DNA from: SLNP01 sp964568875
GTDB lineage: Bacteria > Bacteroidota > Bacteroidia > Bacteroidales > VadinHA17
Assembly (NCBI GenBank): GCA_964568875.1
Contig: CAZMSH010000019.1
Span: forward strand, 3,799-67,798
Length of the DNA stretch: 64,000 nucleotides
Direction of reading: 5' to 3'
This document shows, in pieces, positions 53,907-63,626 of this stretch; positions within the stretch are counted from its first letter, which is position 1, and every line of letters starts with the position of its first letter. The notes below the pieces were generated by a model. It was given only the letters and a program-made list of their open reading frames with translations. It made no database searches and had not been told where the DNA came from. Made by a program: the position numbers and the translations under genes.

Positions 53907-54641
53907 ATGAGAACATATACATCATACATTGTTGACGATGAGCCTCTGGCCATCAGGCTGTTAAGAAAGAAACTCCAGAGGTTTCCCGAAATCGAGATAA
54001 TCGGTGAAGCGACCAGGTTGCAGAAGGCTTTAACTGATATCAGAGAAAAGAGGCCTGAGGTACTTTTTCTCGATATCCAGCTTACGGAATGTACCGGTTT
54101 TGATCTTCTTGAAAGAATTGACTACCATGGAAAGGTCATTTTTATTACAGCGTTTGATGAATTCGCTCTAAGGGCTTTTGAAATAAATGCACTGGCCTAT
54201 CTGCTTAAACCATTATCGGACGAACATCTTGCATCAGCAATTGAACGGATTAAAACAGATGATTATTACAGGTCGGCGGAAGGATTGCCGGTAAGTACAA
54301 AGTTCAGGTATACAGACCGTATACTTGTGGTTGAGAGAGACCAGATCAGGTTTGTTCTGCTTGAAGCAATAACCATAATATCAGCGGCAAGAGATTATAC
54401 GATGATTGAGACCCTCGACGGGAAGAAGAGCATAATGATGAGGTCAATGGCAGAATGGATGAACAGGCTGCCTGTTGATCATTTTATCAGGGTGCACCGC
54501 TCATACATTGTGAACATTAATCACATTGAGAAGATCATCAGGAACTCCACAACATCAGCCAGTGTCTATATGAAGAATCATCCAGAACCAATCTCACTCA
54601 GTCGCACTTATTATGCAATCCTCAGGGAGAGATACCTTTAA
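53907..54641 (+). CDS. LytTR-family response regulator
   Basis: 244 residues. Receiver domain (1-115) with Asp10/Asp11, phospho-acceptor Asp56 in 'VLFLDIQL', Thr in 'FITAFDEFA' and Lys in 'YLLKPLSDEH'; C-terminal LytTR domain (about 140-240) with 'FIRVHRSYIVNINHI'. It is the natural partner of the preceding LytS-type kinase. It probably regulates the downstream secreted proteins (inference from location). The LytTR fragment at 2637-2849 carries the same type of domain. Confidence 0.92.
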   Translation: MRTYTSYIVDDEPLAIRLLRKKLQRFPEIEIIGEATRLQKALTDIREKRPEVLFLDIQLTECTGFDLLERIDYHGKVIFITAFDEFALRAFEINALAYLLKPLSDEHLASAIERIKTDDYYRSAEGLPVSTKFRYTDRILVVERDQIRFVLLEAITIISAARDYTMIETLDGKKSIMMRSMAEWMNRLPVDHFIRVHRSYIVNINHIEKIIRNSTTSASVYMKNHPEPISLSRTYYAILRERYL

Positions 54642-54782
54642 GTGGCTCTACCCGCCCATTATATTGAAACCTTCAGCCTGTCAGATTAGTAATAGCAAAC
54701 AACCTTTAAGGGTTATTCGCTTCCATTAGTATCTATTGATACCGGCCACGGCCGAATATCCAAAACTGATAGTGAACATATA

Positions 54783-55985
54783 ATGAATACCATAGTTATT
54801 TATACCGGCATCACCCTGGCTTTGCTTTTTAGCCTGCCTGAACCTAATATCCGGTTTGACAAGACAGCAGATGTAAAGAATCTGGTATATACTCAGGCTG
54901 AACTCGACATAATGATGACCAAGCCAGCCTCCATGGGTGATTACCAGCCTTCACTGGCAGGTCCTCTTCGAAAGCCGGACGGATCGGGAGGGTTCAGGTA
55001 CGACAGCACCTTTACCGTTGAAAAGATAGTTGTCAACAGCGAAGGTTACCTTCTGACAGGATGGCTCTATCTTCCGTTGGGGGTTGAGAAGTGCCCTTTG
55101 GTGGTACTCACAGATGGAGGAGGAGATGTTGTAAGAGCCATCAGGTCATTCTCCGATTTCATGGCACCAATACTGGCACACTGCGGATATGCCGCCTTTG
55201 TTCATGATAAAAGGGGAACCGGAGAATCAGGAGGCGACTATGTAATGACAACATATGATGATTACATAACAGATGCAGGCAACTGTGCCATATTTCTGTC
55301 AGCACATAAAAGGATTAATCCGGAAAAGATTGGTGTGATGGGGGCAAGCGAGGGTGGAAGGGTAGCAGTTATAGCGGCCAGCCGGTTTCCTGTCTTCAGT
55401 TTCGTAATCAGCCAGGCCGGCACAATGGTAAGTGCCATCGAAGACAGGATGTATGCACAGATAAACGGAATGATAGACAGGGGAACCATTACCGATTCTA
55501 TTGCCGACCTGGTAAGACCAATATGGAGAAGCTCGTTTGAGGCCTGGGCCGGCCTTAGCCAGGATGGGCATACCCGGATCGATCTGGAGATAGATCAAAT
55601 GAGAAAGAAATATCCGCGTAACTATCTGCCATTTAAAAAATGTGAAATGGAGACCATTCCGGATTTTGCCATTGTCCTCCCGACCTGGAATTCCCTTGGT
55701 GCAGACTATATGACGGAGATGGAGCACTTTACGAAAAAATGGCTTGTCATATACGGCGCTGAAGACAGGATTGTACCGACATCTGCCAGTGTCAGAAATA
55801 TTGAATACTATATGAAGCTTAGCGGCAATACGAACTGCAATGTCGCTGTCATCCCGCGGATGGGTCATGTGCCGGTTGATATAGAAACAAAAGAGAGAAT
55901 CAATTTCGATTACCTGATAATCAACTGGCTCGACCGGAACGTTCAAACTGACCGGAGCTTCTCAGGCATATCTTCGGCAAAATAA
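54783..55985 (+). CDS. Secreted alpha/beta hydrolase
   Basis: 400 residues. A short N-terminal hydrophobic segment (3-18) is a likely signal peptide. Nucleophile Ser189 in GASEGG, Asp328 in GAEDR and His362 in 'RMGHVP'; oxyanion-side 'DGGGD' loop at 111-115. 'GTGESGGDY' precedes a cap domain. Activity, probably ester or peptide hydrolysis, cannot be specified. A TCTATTGATA-CCGG motif lies upstream (about 54732-54745). It is the first of a run of co-directional exported-protein genes. Confidence 0.8.
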   Translation: MNTIVIYTGITLALLFSLPEPNIRFDKTADVKNLVYTQAELDIMMTKPASMGDYQPSLAGPLRKPDGSGGFRYDSTFTVEKIVVNSEGYLLTGWLYLPLGVEKCPLVVLTDGGGDVVRAIRSFSDFMAPILAHCGYAAFVHDKRGTGESGGDYVMTTYDDYITDAGNCAIFLSAHKRINPEKIGVMGASEGGRVAVIAASRFPVFSFVISQAGTMVSAIEDRMYAQINGMIDRGTITDSIADLVRPIWRSSFEAWAGLSQDGHTRIDLEIDQMRKKYPRNYLPFKKCEMETIPDFAIVLPTWNSLGADYMTEMEHFTKKWLVIYGAEDRIVPTSASVRNIEYYMKLSGNTNCNVAVIPRMGHVPVDIETKERINFDYLIINWLDRNVQTDRSFSGISSAK

Positions 55986-56046
55986 GCCGGTGATGCCTTA
56001 AGAAGGATGTAAAAAAATGACAACCATTTAACAAACAAATCATGTT

Positions 56047-57429
56047 ATGAAGGCGATGATTTCTTTAGTATTGTTTTCCCTTTTAACAAGTGGAAGTCCG
56101 GAATCCGTTCTGCATAGTCAGGGCAGTGATCTGGCATGGAATGAAGTACAGTCTCCATTACCTGATGTATTCAGTGTTATTGAGGAGGTTGAGATAATCG
56201 GCAAACTCGGGTTATGGCCCGGTTTTGATGTAAAGGCTGTTCCTGTTATGGTTTTTGACAGCACTGACACCTGGTTGTTCTTTTCAGATATGACTCCGGA
56301 AGGTTTTGATATTTTTCCGGGAACCCCGGGAGTGATGACTTACAAGGGTCAGCATCCCCTGGTTCGGGGAAATTCAATTGTCAGGCTGGGTGAAAAATGG
56401 GTCGCCACGTCGGTGCTTGCAAGTTATGGCAGGAGAACCGGAGAAAAGTATTCTGCCGTTGATCTTGCGGGCATAATCGTTCATGAGCAGTTTCATGTAT
56501 TCCAGAGGCTGAACCATCCCTCCTGGCGCCAGAATGACGGCGTACTGCTTTTCTATCCCCGTGAGACAAATGAATCTGTTTTGCTGAGAAAGCTCGAGAA
56601 GGAGGCATTCAGGAAGGCTGTAACATCGGCTACTTATTATCAGATGGCAGGATGGGCACAAACAGCGCTGGAATACCGCTATAAGAGATTTGGTCTGGTG
56701 CCCGGTATCTATGGTACCTATGAAAAAGAACTTCAGAGAACAGAGGGACTGTCAGATTATATTGAGCGAATTGCAAGGGGGCTTGACCCTCTTAATGCTT
56801 CAGATATCACTAATGGAATTGCTCCGGCGGGTGTCAGGGACCTGGGATATGTTGAAGGCAGATGGATTGCTATGATACTCGATATACTAAAACCTGACTG
56901 GAAATATGTCATTGAAGAAGATGACGGACTGTACCTTGAAGAAATACTTTCGAAGCAACTGACTGCGATGCAAACAGCGGCTATAGGGTTTTCCATGGAG
57001 GAGATTGAAAGCCTCTGTGTTGAATCACGCAGGACATTTAACATATGGCAGCTGGAAAAACTGGAAGAACTATCAGATTATCATTTACAGCCGGGTTATA
57101 GTCTGCTGGTTGATGCTTCCAGCCTGCCTTTCAACATAAGAATTTTCGAACCGCTCGAAATCGAGACCAGCGACAATGGCGGGGTCTATCACAGATTAAT
57201 CTTCTCGGGAGCCAACCAGGAAAGCAGCCTCAGGATAATGAATCATCCATGCTTAACCTACTTCAATGACCGATATCAGTTGTCAGCCATCACCATTAAA
57301 GGGTTGAAGAGCCGGCCTATGATTGATTACGAGACAAAGAAGTGTACATTGAAGTATGAAGGGATAGATATAAGTCTCGTATTTTCCGAGGCTGCAGAGT
57401 CAGGTGAAACCATCAGGATCAGAATCTAG
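56047..57429 (+). CDS. Secreted zincin-like protein (HEQFH)
   Basis: 460 residues. Signal segment at 4-20. The motif 'VHEQFH' places His146, Glu147 and His150 as in HExxH zinc peptidases, with Glu233 in 'RTEGLSDYIE' as a plausible third ligand about 83 residues on, the gluzincin spacing. The rest, including 'PGVMTYKGQHPLVRGNS', is unassigned. It may be a metallopeptidase outside the cytoplasm, but no named family is recognised. It follows the alpha/beta-hydrolase gene by 61 bases. Confidence 0.65.
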   Translation: MKAMISLVLFSLLTSGSPESVLHSQGSDLAWNEVQSPLPDVFSVIEEVEIIGKLGLWPGFDVKAVPVMVFDSTDTWLFFSDMTPEGFDIFPGTPGVMTYKGQHPLVRGNSIVRLGEKWVATSVLASYGRRTGEKYSAVDLAGIIVHEQFHVFQRLNHPSWRQNDGVLLFYPRETNESVLLRKLEKEAFRKAVTSATYYQMAGWAQTALEYRYKRFGLVPGIYGTYEKELQRTEGLSDYIERIARGLDPLNASDITNGIAPAGVRDLGYVEGRWIAMILDILKPDWKYVIEEDDGLYLEEILSKQLTAMQTAAIGFSMEEIESLCVESRRTFNIWQLEKLEELSDYHLQPGYSLLVDASSLPFNIRIFEPLEIETSDNGGVYHRLIFSGANQESSLRIMNHPCLTYFNDRYQLSAITIKGLKSRPMIDYETKKCTLKYEGIDISLVFSEAAESGETIRIRI

Positions 57430-57511
57430 TTTATCTAGCCGCAGGTAAAAATGATGTCATTTAAATGCAGCGTAATCAGATTATTACCGTCTATTGATAT
57501 CGGTTGTCATT

Positions 57512-58012
57512 ATGAAGCATCAGGTTTTTTTATCGACTCTGGCAATCGTAGCCTACACTCTTCTGGCACTTTCAGCCTGCACCACAAATATTGACAGCCA
57601 CCATGTTTCATCAGAAAGTGAAATGACTGTAATTGAGACGGTAATATACAATAACATTGCCTGGGCTATAACAAAGGATACCACCCTTTTGAAGAGTACC
57701 ATGGTGCTGGATGAGACCCTTTTTATTTTTAATCCCGATTCAATGCCAACAATAGGCTGGTCAGAACTGGAAAAGAACTTTGACTTTTGGCTCGATCCCC
57801 GTTTCAAGGCTACAAAAACGGAGATTCGCGATTTGCGAATAACTACATCCAAATCAGGAATGGTGGCCTGGTGGGCCTGCATCCTCGACGACCTGGGGGA
57901 ATGGGACGGACGGCCAATCGGATGGAAAAACACACGGTGGACCGGTGTTCTTGAGAAACGGAATGGTAAGTGGCTCATCGTCCAGATGCATTTTTCATTT
58001 GCACGGGAATAG
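57512..58012 (+). CDS. SnoaL-like (NTF2-fold) lipoprotein
   Basis: 166 residues from the ATG at 57512; the longer frame from 57494 adds 6 residues (MISVVI) before the signal. The lipobox 'LSAC' gives a lipid-modified Cys (Cys23 of this start). The C-terminal part has the NTF2-like pattern of a conical beta sheet ('WSELEKNFDFWLDPRF', 'MVAWWACILDDLG', 'TRWTGVLEKRNGKWLIVQMHFSF'), the SnoaL-like arrangement. Such proteins bind small molecules or are enzymes; the function is unknown. A TCTATTGATA-TCGG motif is 20 bases upstream of the start. Confidence 0.72.
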   Translation: MKHQVFLSTLAIVAYTLLALSACTTNIDSHHVSSESEMTVIETVIYNNIAWAITKDTTLLKSTMVLDETLFIFNPDSMPTIGWSELEKNFDFWLDPRFKATKTEIRDLRITTSKSGMVAWWACILDDLGEWDGRPIGWKNTRWTGVLEKRNGKWLIVQMHFSFARE

Positions 58013-58088
58013 CCGGGTAATATGAGGTCCCCTTTGGACAGTGGAATCCAGATTTCACTGCTTTGTAACTCTTCAAATATGAAACAAA

Positions 58089-59288
58089 ATGAACAAAGTA
58101 CTTATGATTGTGGTATGGGCAGGCATATGGCTGAGTACCGTTTCAGGCCAGAACCTCCCGGCTGCTTATCATTCAGGCTATGTTGATGTTGATGGCGGGC
58201 AACTCTTCTATGAATCAGGAGGTAATGGAGAGAACATAGTGCTTCTGCATGACGGTATGGTCAGTCATGAGATATGGGATTACCAGTTCCCATTGCTGGC
58301 GAAGTATTACAGGGTAACAAGATATGACCGTAGGGGCTACGGTAAATCATCTGATCCGCAAGCCCCCTACTCTGATGTTGAAGACCTGTACCGGCTGTTT
58401 ATCAAACTGGGAATTGAAAAAGCCACCATCTTCGGGATGTCTTCAGGAGGCGGCTGTGCCATTGATTTTACTCTTAAGTACCCCGAAAAGGTGAACGCCC
58501 TTGTCCTTGTCGGTGCTGTTGTTGGCGGATACGGTTATACCTCACACATGACCTACAGGGGAGGGCACCTTAAAAATCCTGCATTGATGGCTGATCCACA
58601 TAATGCGGCTGAGTATTATGTATGGAAGGATCCCTACGAGATTTATGAAGGTAACGAGGCTGCCAGACAAAAGGTTGCCTTAATACTGGAATCGAATCTG
58701 CACAGACCATTCAACAGAAAATATTATACACCACCCGACCGGATTGCAGCCAGGTTTCTGTCCGAGATTAAAGTCCCCTGCCTTGTACTGGTGGGTGAAC
58801 ATGATATCCCTGATGTACATGCCCATGCAGGTGTGATAAGTTTCGGTATCAATGAGTCGAAACGGGAGATAATTCTGAATTCAGGCCATCTGATTCCGGT
58901 TGAACAACCGGAAGAATTCAATAAGTCGGCATTCAGTTTCTTAAGACGTAATGAATTCTTTGCTCTACTGAATACGGAAGGAGCTGACCAGGCAGCGCAA
59001 TACTTCAAAAAAATTTTCAACACAGAACCGCGGGTGCCGATGTTCGGTGAGGCAGAATTGAACCAGACCGGGTATCAGTACCTTCAGGCCGGGCAGGTCC
59101 GTGAGGCCATCGAGCTCTTCAGGCTTAATGCGGTGGCATACCCGGATTCATGGAATGTATATGACAGCCTCGGTGAGGCATTGCTGAAAGATGGCCAGAG
59201 AGACCTGGCAATTAAGAATTACGAAAGATCACTGGAGCTGAATCCTGATAATGAAAACGCAAAAAAGATCCTCAAAGAATTAAAATAA
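58089..59288 (+). CDS. Exported alpha/beta hydrolase fused to TPR repeats
   Basis: 399 residues. Signal peptide 1-20. Alpha/beta-hydrolase domain with Ser118 in 'GMSSGG', Asp239 in 'GEHDIPD' and His267 in 'NSGHLIP'. The C-terminal ~80 residues (320-399) are TPR-like: 'YLQAGQVREAIELFRLNAVAYP' and 'LAIKNYERSLELNPDNENA'. The short TPR tail recurs as a remnant at 63627-63731. It likely hydrolyses a small ester outside the cytoplasm. Confidence 0.8.
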   Translation: MNKVLMIVVWAGIWLSTVSGQNLPAAYHSGYVDVDGGQLFYESGGNGENIVLLHDGMVSHEIWDYQFPLLAKYYRVTRYDRRGYGKSSDPQAPYSDVEDLYRLFIKLGIEKATIFGMSSGGGCAIDFTLKYPEKVNALVLVGAVVGGYGYTSHMTYRGGHLKNPALMADPHNAAEYYVWKDPYEIYEGNEAARQKVALILESNLHRPFNRKYYTPPDRIAARFLSEIKVPCLVLVGEHDIPDVHAHAGVISFGINESKREIILNSGHLIPVEQPEEFNKSAFSFLRRNEFFALLNTEGADQAAQYFKKIFNTEPRVPMFGEAELNQTGYQYLQAGQVREAIELFRLNAVAYPDSWNVYDSLGEALLKDGQRDLAIKNYERSLELNPDNENAKKILKELK

Positions 59289-59320
59289 CTATCCAACTAA
59301 CCCAATTAAACAGCAACCAA

Positions 59321-60811
59321 ATGAAAACAAAGATTAAATTATTACTATTGGTAATATCAGCCTTACTTATTTTCGGGAATATCAGCCTTTTCCCGGCACC
59401 ATATAACCCTTCACGGACAAAAACCTATGAACAGATTGACCTGTCAGCTGATGACAGCATCAGCGCAGTCGACGTGTTTGAACAGGTCTGGCAAATACTC
59501 AATGCCAACTATCCATATTTTGAACAGCGGGGTATTGACTGGCAGGCAATGTATAAGGTTTACAGACCCAAAATCTCCCCGGGAACCAGCAGTGATGAAC
59601 TTTATCAAACACTTTGCAGTATGCTGGAGCACTTTAACGACGGGCATATCAACCTGGAAACCGGGGAAAAGAGATTTTGCTCCTATACCGTCACAAACAA
59701 CAAAATGGTTGATTTCAGCTGGAAGCTGGTCAGGGACAAATACCTGAACAGGGCCTTTAAAGCCAGTCCTGATAGTTTGTTCTATTATGGATGGCTGACT
59801 CCGGAACTTGCCTATATGAGGATACGGAGGTTCCCAAACAAAGAAATTTTAGAGAGATACATAGATACAATTATCAGTGAAATTGCCGGTGCAGAATCTT
59901 TGATAATAGATGTAAGGGGCAATCCGGGCGGAAATGGATTTGGAGTGGCAGCACTTGGAAGCAGATTTGCCGATACGAAAAGGCTCTACTCGAAAAACAT
60001 GAACCGTATAGACCAGGAAAAGAATTACACCAGTCCAACGTATCATTATGTGGAGCCCTTAGGTCCTGTTCAATACAGGAGACCGGTTATCCTGCTGCAA
60101 AACCGATACTCTGAATCAGGTTCTGACCTGTTTGCCCTTGCATTGCGTGTACTGCCAAATGCTATCTCAATTGGCGAACATACTGGAGGTTGCTTCGCTA
60201 CGTATTACCCTGAAAAACTTATCAACGGATGGACTCTTACCATGCCTTTTAGTTATGTGGTCGACCAAAACGATTTTTGCTGGGAAGGCATGGGGATACC
60301 CCCAAACATAAGAAAGGCAAATACAAAAGAGGATATTGAAGCCGGGAATGACAAGGTTCTTGAATTTGCGATAGACTTATATAAAGCCGGGGGGAATACA
60401 AGAAAAGAGGCAGATGGAAGCCTCAATGATCTCAGGATTTCGCTTGTTGATAAATTTGTTGAGATGTCTGCAGAGAAGGATATTCAGAGTGCTGTTGCCC
60501 TTTTTAAGAAATTGCAAAAGGATAATCCAGATGGTGTGTACTTTAGTGTTCAGGAATATGGACTTGCAATAAACAATCTTAATAGAAGTAAAAAGATTGA
60601 AGAGCTGTTGGCCTTACTTGAACTGGGTCAGAATGATTTTCCTGACAATATCAATTCGTTGTATTATCTCGCTAAAATCTATGAGAATGTGAAGGAACAA
60701 CCCGAAAAGGCAAAACTAATTTATGAAAAAATAGCTGGCCTGAAACCCACTTTCCCGTGGGAAGAACCTCTGGTAGCTGAAGCCAAAAGAGCTTTAACAG
60801 AAATGAAATGA
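59321..60811 (+). CDS. S41-family peptidase-like protein with TPR-like C-terminus
   Basis: 496 residues. Signal segment 5-25. 'LNANYPYFEQRGIDWQ' is the opening of tricorn-core/IRBP-like S41 domains; 'IIDVRGNPGGNGFG' is the conserved strand, and 'NRYSESGSDLFALAL' holds the nucleophile region (Ser266). After the protease domain ends near 355, a helical, TPR-like segment follows ('LFKKLQKDNPDGVYF' to 'AKLIYEKIAGLKP'). A PDZ domain was not seen. Its stop overlaps the next start by 4 bases, so it is coupled to the PD40 protein. Confidence 0.82.
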   Translation: MKTKIKLLLLVISALLIFGNISLFPAPYNPSRTKTYEQIDLSADDSISAVDVFEQVWQILNANYPYFEQRGIDWQAMYKVYRPKISPGTSSDELYQTLCSMLEHFNDGHINLETGEKRFCSYTVTNNKMVDFSWKLVRDKYLNRAFKASPDSLFYYGWLTPELAYMRIRRFPNKEILERYIDTIISEIAGAESLIIDVRGNPGGNGFGVAALGSRFADTKRLYSKNMNRIDQEKNYTSPTYHYVEPLGPVQYRRPVILLQNRYSESGSDLFALALRVLPNAISIGEHTGGCFATYYPEKLINGWTLTMPFSYVVDQNDFCWEGMGIPPNIRKANTKEDIEAGNDKVLEFAIDLYKAGGNTRKEADGSLNDLRISLVDKFVEMSAEKDIQSAVALFKKLQKDNPDGVYFSVQEYGLAINNLNRSKKIEELLALLELGQNDFPDNINSLYYLAKIYENVKEQPEKAKLIYEKIAGLKPTFPWEEPLVAEAKRALTEMK

Positions 60812-61689
60812 TCAAAACAGATAATCATAAAATGGTCAGGAACTACATTCTTTTATTCTTCATTATAACTTGTCTGTGTGTAGATATACATGGGCAGAAT
60901 GGCTCAATTATCCTGACAGGCCCATACCTTGGTCAGAAACATCCGGGACGTTTACCTGAGTTGTTTGCTCCGGGTGTAATATCCCGCCCGGGTTATTTCG
61001 AGCACAGTGCCGCCCAGTTCACTCCCGATGGTAAAGAGGTTTACTGGTCAGCAAAACCTGACAACGAGAGCTATTACAAAATCTACTGTATGAAAATGGT
61101 TGATGGAATATGGACTCAGCCTAAACCAGCCGGTTTCTGTAAGGAGAATGAATATTATCAACAATTTACGCTAACACCGGATGGCAAGAAACTCTATTTT
61201 ACAAACGGAGAGAAGTTACTATATGTTGAAAAACAAAATAATGGTTGGAGTTCGCCAATTGATGTGCCAGCAATAATTACATCCGGCACAGATGCAAACA
61301 TTTGTTGTATCACAAACAATAGATCAATATACTTTATATCCCGACCCGGTTATGATGTTTTTGTAACCAGACTATTGAATGGAAGTTATACAACACCTGA
61401 AAAACTTGGCAGGCAAATAAATTCTGGCGATTACAGAGAAAACTCCGTTTATGTGGCTCCCGATGAAAGCTATATGATCATTGAAGCGACTAAGGATGCG
61501 GTCAGCTGTGAGCTTTTTGTCAGTTTCGGGGGAGAGGACGGGTCATGGTCGGAAAGAGCAAAATTACCCATCCCCTGGGGCCGCTTCCCCTTCGTTTCAC
61601 CCGACGGCAAATACCTGTTCTTCATGACCAGGGAAGGTATTTACTGGGTCTTAGCAAAAATTATTGAAGAATTGAGACTTAAGGAATAA
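60808..61689 (+). CDS. PD40/TolB-like beta-propeller protein
   Basis: 293 residues. Signal peptide about 10-29. It has the conserved opening 'LTGPYLGQKHPG' and repeated PD40-type motifs: 'AAQFTPDGKEVYWSAK', 'FTLTPDGKKLYFTNG' and 'FPFVSPDGKYLFFMTREG', making a small propeller in the periplasm. Function unknown; similar genes lie beside hydrolases in Bacteroidota. A paralog at 62680-63602 starts with nearly the same 'LTGPYLGQKEPG'. Overlaps the S41 gene by 4 bases. Confidence 0.78.
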   Translation: MIKTDNHKMVRNYILLFFIITCLCVDIHGQNGSIILTGPYLGQKHPGRLPELFAPGVISRPGYFEHSAAQFTPDGKEVYWSAKPDNESYYKIYCMKMVDGIWTQPKPAGFCKENEYYQQFTLTPDGKKLYFTNGEKLLYVEKQNNGWSSPIDVPAIITSGTDANICCITNNRSIYFISRPGYDVFVTRLLNGSYTTPEKLGRQINSGDYRENSVYVAPDESYMIIEATKDAVSCELFVSFGGEDGSWSERAKLPIPWGRFPFVSPDGKYLFFMTREGIYWVLAKIIEELRLKE

Positions 61690-61723
61690 AATATATTATA
61701 ATAACTATAAATCAGCAACTAAA

Positions 61724-62557
61724 ATGAAAACAGAAACTAAAACTCAGAAGCTACATTCCTTTCTTCTGATTCTATTTATTTTATTAGCTGTGTTCATGCT
61801 TAATATGACATATGCCAGTAAAATTCCAGGTACAATACTAATGGCAATCAGGATAACATTAATAGTTGCCTTTTATGGGCTATGGAGATTCTTTCATACG
61901 AAGAAACTTGAACATGCCAAAACCCTGTCCTTCACGCTAATGGTCGTGAACCTCGCATTCTTTTTTGTTTCATTTTTTACCGTTGATTTATTGAACATCA
62001 ATTTAGAAAGTGCCAAAGGAATTGCATTTGCTAAACTAAGTGATAGTTTCATTATCAGTTTAGTTTTAATCTCCTCGTTTATGCTGGGAGGATTTAAACT
62101 TAAGGACATATATATAGCAAAAGGAATATTAGTATCAGGCTTAATAATTGGGTTACTTTCTTTTACACTTATGGGATTTCTTGCTCTGAACAACCCTGAA
62201 CAAAAAGTTGACCCAATATTCATAATGAGAAATTTATTATGGATTCTTCTTTTCGTCTTTTCCAATGCATTTATGGAGGAATTGCTTTTCAGAGGTATTT
62301 TTTTAAAACAATTAAATGTTCTTTTTAATCCATTTTGGTCGATTATCTTAACATCGGTTGTTTTCGCTGTTGCACACATGCAGGTTACTTATACTCCTGA
62401 TGTATTGTTTTTTGTAGGAATTGTATTAATACTTGCGTTGATTTGGGGATTTTTAATGCACTTTACGAAAAGTATTATAGCTCCAATGTTTTTTCATGCC
62501 GGTGCCGACTTAATGATAATAATCCCAATTTATTCAACTTTTGGAGTAACCGGATAG
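61724..62557 (+). CDS. CPBP-family intramembrane protease
   Basis: 277 residues with about eight hydrophobic helices. The motif EExxR is at Glu185, Glu186 and Arg190 ('MEELLFRGIFLKQL'); His218 is in 'AVAHMQ' and His258 in 'HAGAD', the three-part site of CPBP (Rce1-like) proteases. They may cleave prenylated or other membrane substrates, but bacterial roles are mostly immunity to bacteriocins or unknown. The gene is visibly more AT-rich than its neighbours (bases 62221-62280 hold 18 G/C of 60), which may indicate acquisition. Confidence 0.85.
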   Translation: MKTETKTQKLHSFLLILFILLAVFMLNMTYASKIPGTILMAIRITLIVAFYGLWRFFHTKKLEHAKTLSFTLMVVNLAFFFVSFFTVDLLNINLESAKGIAFAKLSDSFIISLVLISSFMLGGFKLKDIYIAKGILVSGLIIGLLSFTLMGFLALNNPEQKVDPIFIMRNLLWILLFVFSNAFMEELLFRGIFLKQLNVLFNPFWSIILTSVVFAVAHMQVTYTPDVLFFVGIVLILALIWGFLMHFTKSIIAPMFFHAGADLMIIIPIYSTFGVTG

Positions 62558-62679
62558 AATGTGGCTATGTGTTTGCAAATGAATAGAAAACAATGCCTGG
62601 CACGCAATATAGCCAATGTCGGGGGAAGAGGTAATGTGAAGTATTCTTTTGAACAGGAAATATTAAAAACAATTTAAAG

Positions 62680-63602
62680 GTGGGAAAAGTGAAAAAAACA
62701 CATATACTATTTATTTTACTAATAGCATCAGCGTCAGGTTTGCCTGCTCAGGAAGTTGACTACTCCAAACTTACGGGCCCATACCTCGGTCAAAAAGAAC
62801 CAGGCCTAAGCCCGGAGATTTTTGCCCCGGATATTATGACCTCCTCGCAGGGTTACCACAGCCCCATATCATTTTCTCCTGATATGAGGGAGGCTATCTG
62901 GCGGCCGATGCTGAATGAGAATGTCATCTACTACTCGAGGATCGAATCCGGGAGATGGAGTACTCCTGAAAGGATCAATTAGGTGAGGAGTTTGATGTTC
63001 TTGATCCATTCTTCTCGCCCGATGGCAACAGAATCTGGTTCCTTTCATTTCATCCTGACAGGCCCGGAGGGAGTGAACGGGAGAGAATCTGGTACGTTGA
63101 AAGAAGCCCTGATGGCTGGACACCTCCTAAGCTGATTGACGATTGTGTCAATACACACCCCACTCACTGGTCATTCTCCGTTTCAGCCGGCGGCAATCTC
63201 TATTTTACTTCAGAGATCGCAGGTGAGGAAAACCAGGATGTTTACTGTTCGAAGTTTGACGGAGATAAGTATTTATTTCCCGTTAAACTAGGCCCTCAAA
63301 TAAATACTGCAGGAAAAGAGTTTGCACCATTTGTTTCACCTGATGAAAGTTATTTGCTTTTCTGCCGGACAGGATCAGGAACCTGTAAATCGGATATATA
63401 TTTAAGTTTCAGACAGCCGGATGGAACATGGTCCAAAGCGGTAGAGTTGGGGGTGCCCGTTAACTCACCGGCTCATGAACTATCCCCTGTCGTTTCGCCT
63501 GACGGCAAATTTCTTTTCTATATCAGTCAAAAGGAAGTCATGAACGGAATGCATTGGGTTTCAGTAAAAAATATTGAAGGGCTGAGACAGAAAAGGAACT
63601 AA
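62680..63602 (+). pseudogene. PD40 propeller protein with a frameshift
   Basis: A second member of the 60808 family. The first part (GTG at 62680; another GTG at 62689 possible) reads signal peptide, 'LTGPYLGQKEPGLSPEIFAP' and a PD40 blade, then meets TAG at 62980-62982 after 'PERIN'. The frame one base off continues without a stop from there to 63602: 'LGEEFDVLDPFFSPDGN', 'VSPDESYLLFCRTGSGTC' and 'SPVVSPDGKFLFYISQK'. Adding one base at 'AATTAG' (restoring AATTTAGG) would give one frame of 307 codons. So it is either a decayed gene or a single-base assembly error. Confidence 0.75.
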
Positions 63603-63626
63603 ATATTAACAATAAGAGAATGGAAA

